DNA of 5,595 nt, taken from assembly GCA_002683735.1 (NCBI GenBank), contig NYTZ01000080.1:1-5595 (forward strand), in the 5' to 3' direction. Under the pieces are notes generated by a model that worked only from the letters and a program-made list of their open reading frames with translations, was not told the DNA's origin and did no database searches. Source of the DNA: Flavobacteriales bacterium (GTDB taxonomy: Bacteria; Bacteroidota; Bacteroidia; Flavobacteriales; UA16). The position numbers were made by a program, and so were the translations under genes. This document shows positions 5,462 to 5,595 of the stretch, piece after piece; the stretch's first letter is position 1; each line of letters begins with the position of its first letter.

Positions 5462-5595
5462 ATGAGCAACGCCCCCAAGCCCGTCGGCCTCTACCCTTTG
5501 ACCCGCCGCGTCGGCGACCTCCTCTTCCTGAGCGGCGTCGGGCCGCGCATCCCCGGCAGCGGGGCCCACGACGAGGGTGTACCCGGCCTGAAGCA
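5462..5595 (+). CDS. RidA/YjgF-family protein, N-terminal part (truncated by window end)
   Basis: The first 44 codons are present and remain open at the window edge. The segment RRVGDLLFLSGVGPRIPGS (15-33) matches the first beta-hairpin of the RidA/YjgF/YER057c superfamily, small trimeric proteins of which many hydrolyse enamines or imines to keto acids and ammonia. The opening PKPVGLYPLTRRVGDLLFLS resembles the subgroup that includes 2-aminomuconate deaminase of tryptophan/kynurenine breakdown. That assignment is tentative, because the arginine and other residues that define the active site lie beyond the window. Start: first ATG after the miaE stop, 37 nt downstream, with no clear ribosome-binding site or promoter in the gap. 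It is likely the fourth gene of the rightward cluster. Confidence 0.8.
   Translation, partial: MSNAPKPVGLYPLTRRVGDLLFLSGVGPRIPGSGAHDEGVPGLK

Noticed and set aside
3349..5478. A 709-codon open frame on the minus strand across the aminopeptidase and miaE genes
   Set aside because: It runs through two well-supported genes and their junction, has no recognisable motif, and has the composition expected of an antisense frame in GC-rich DNA.
1..5595. Mobile element, CRISPR array, toxin-antitoxin or defence system
   Set aside because: No transposase, recombinase, repeat-spacer pattern or paired small genes were seen on either strand; every recognised gene is housekeeping and the gene spacing is tight.

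Overview
The window reads as a high-GC member of the Bacteroidota, most likely a marine Flavobacteriales-type lineage. This is inferred from three things. The upstream partial protein ends in a single C-terminal EF-hand/dockerin-like repeat, common in secreted proteins of that group. The aminopeptidase P carries an insertion before its metal-binding histidine that I associate with Bacteroidota homologues. Several intergenic sites resemble the Bacteroidota -7 element TAnnTTTG, while clear Shine-Dalgarno sequences are largely absent. All five complete stop codons seen here are TGA. No mobile element, CRISPR array or foreign-looking island was seen.

Layout. Bases 2-124 hold the C-terminal end of a rightward, probably secreted protein. 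It converges, with only 5 nt between, on a leftward tRNA with anticodon CAT (130-206; elongator Met or, more likely, lysidine-type Ile2). Upstream of the tRNA on the same strand is a large leftward gene for RNase R (246-2510), a 3'-5' exoribonuclease with all catalytic aspartates. A divergent intergenic region of about 95 bp (2511-2605) separates RNase R from a tightly packed rightward cluster. That cluster holds a class I SAM-dependent methyltransferase related to RlmI/RlmK (2606-3496), an M24B Xaa-Pro aminopeptidase (3523-4815), a MiaE-type tRNA hydroxylase (4819-5424) and the start of a RidA/YjgF-family protein (5462 to the window end). Gaps inside the cluster are 26, 3 and 37 nt. The aminopeptidase and miaE genes are almost certainly co-transcribed.

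Function. Most of the content is housekeeping RNA metabolism: a tRNA, an exoribonuclease for structured RNA, a probable RNA methyltransferase and a tRNA-modifying diiron enzyme. A proline-specific peptidase and a RidA-type deaminase accompany them. I see no convincing novel system. The points worth a second look are small: a methyltransferase without the RlmI-type catalytic cysteine, near-leaderless promoter candidates, a small palindrome in the divergent promoter region, a perfect hairpin at a stop codon, and the tRNA's identity.
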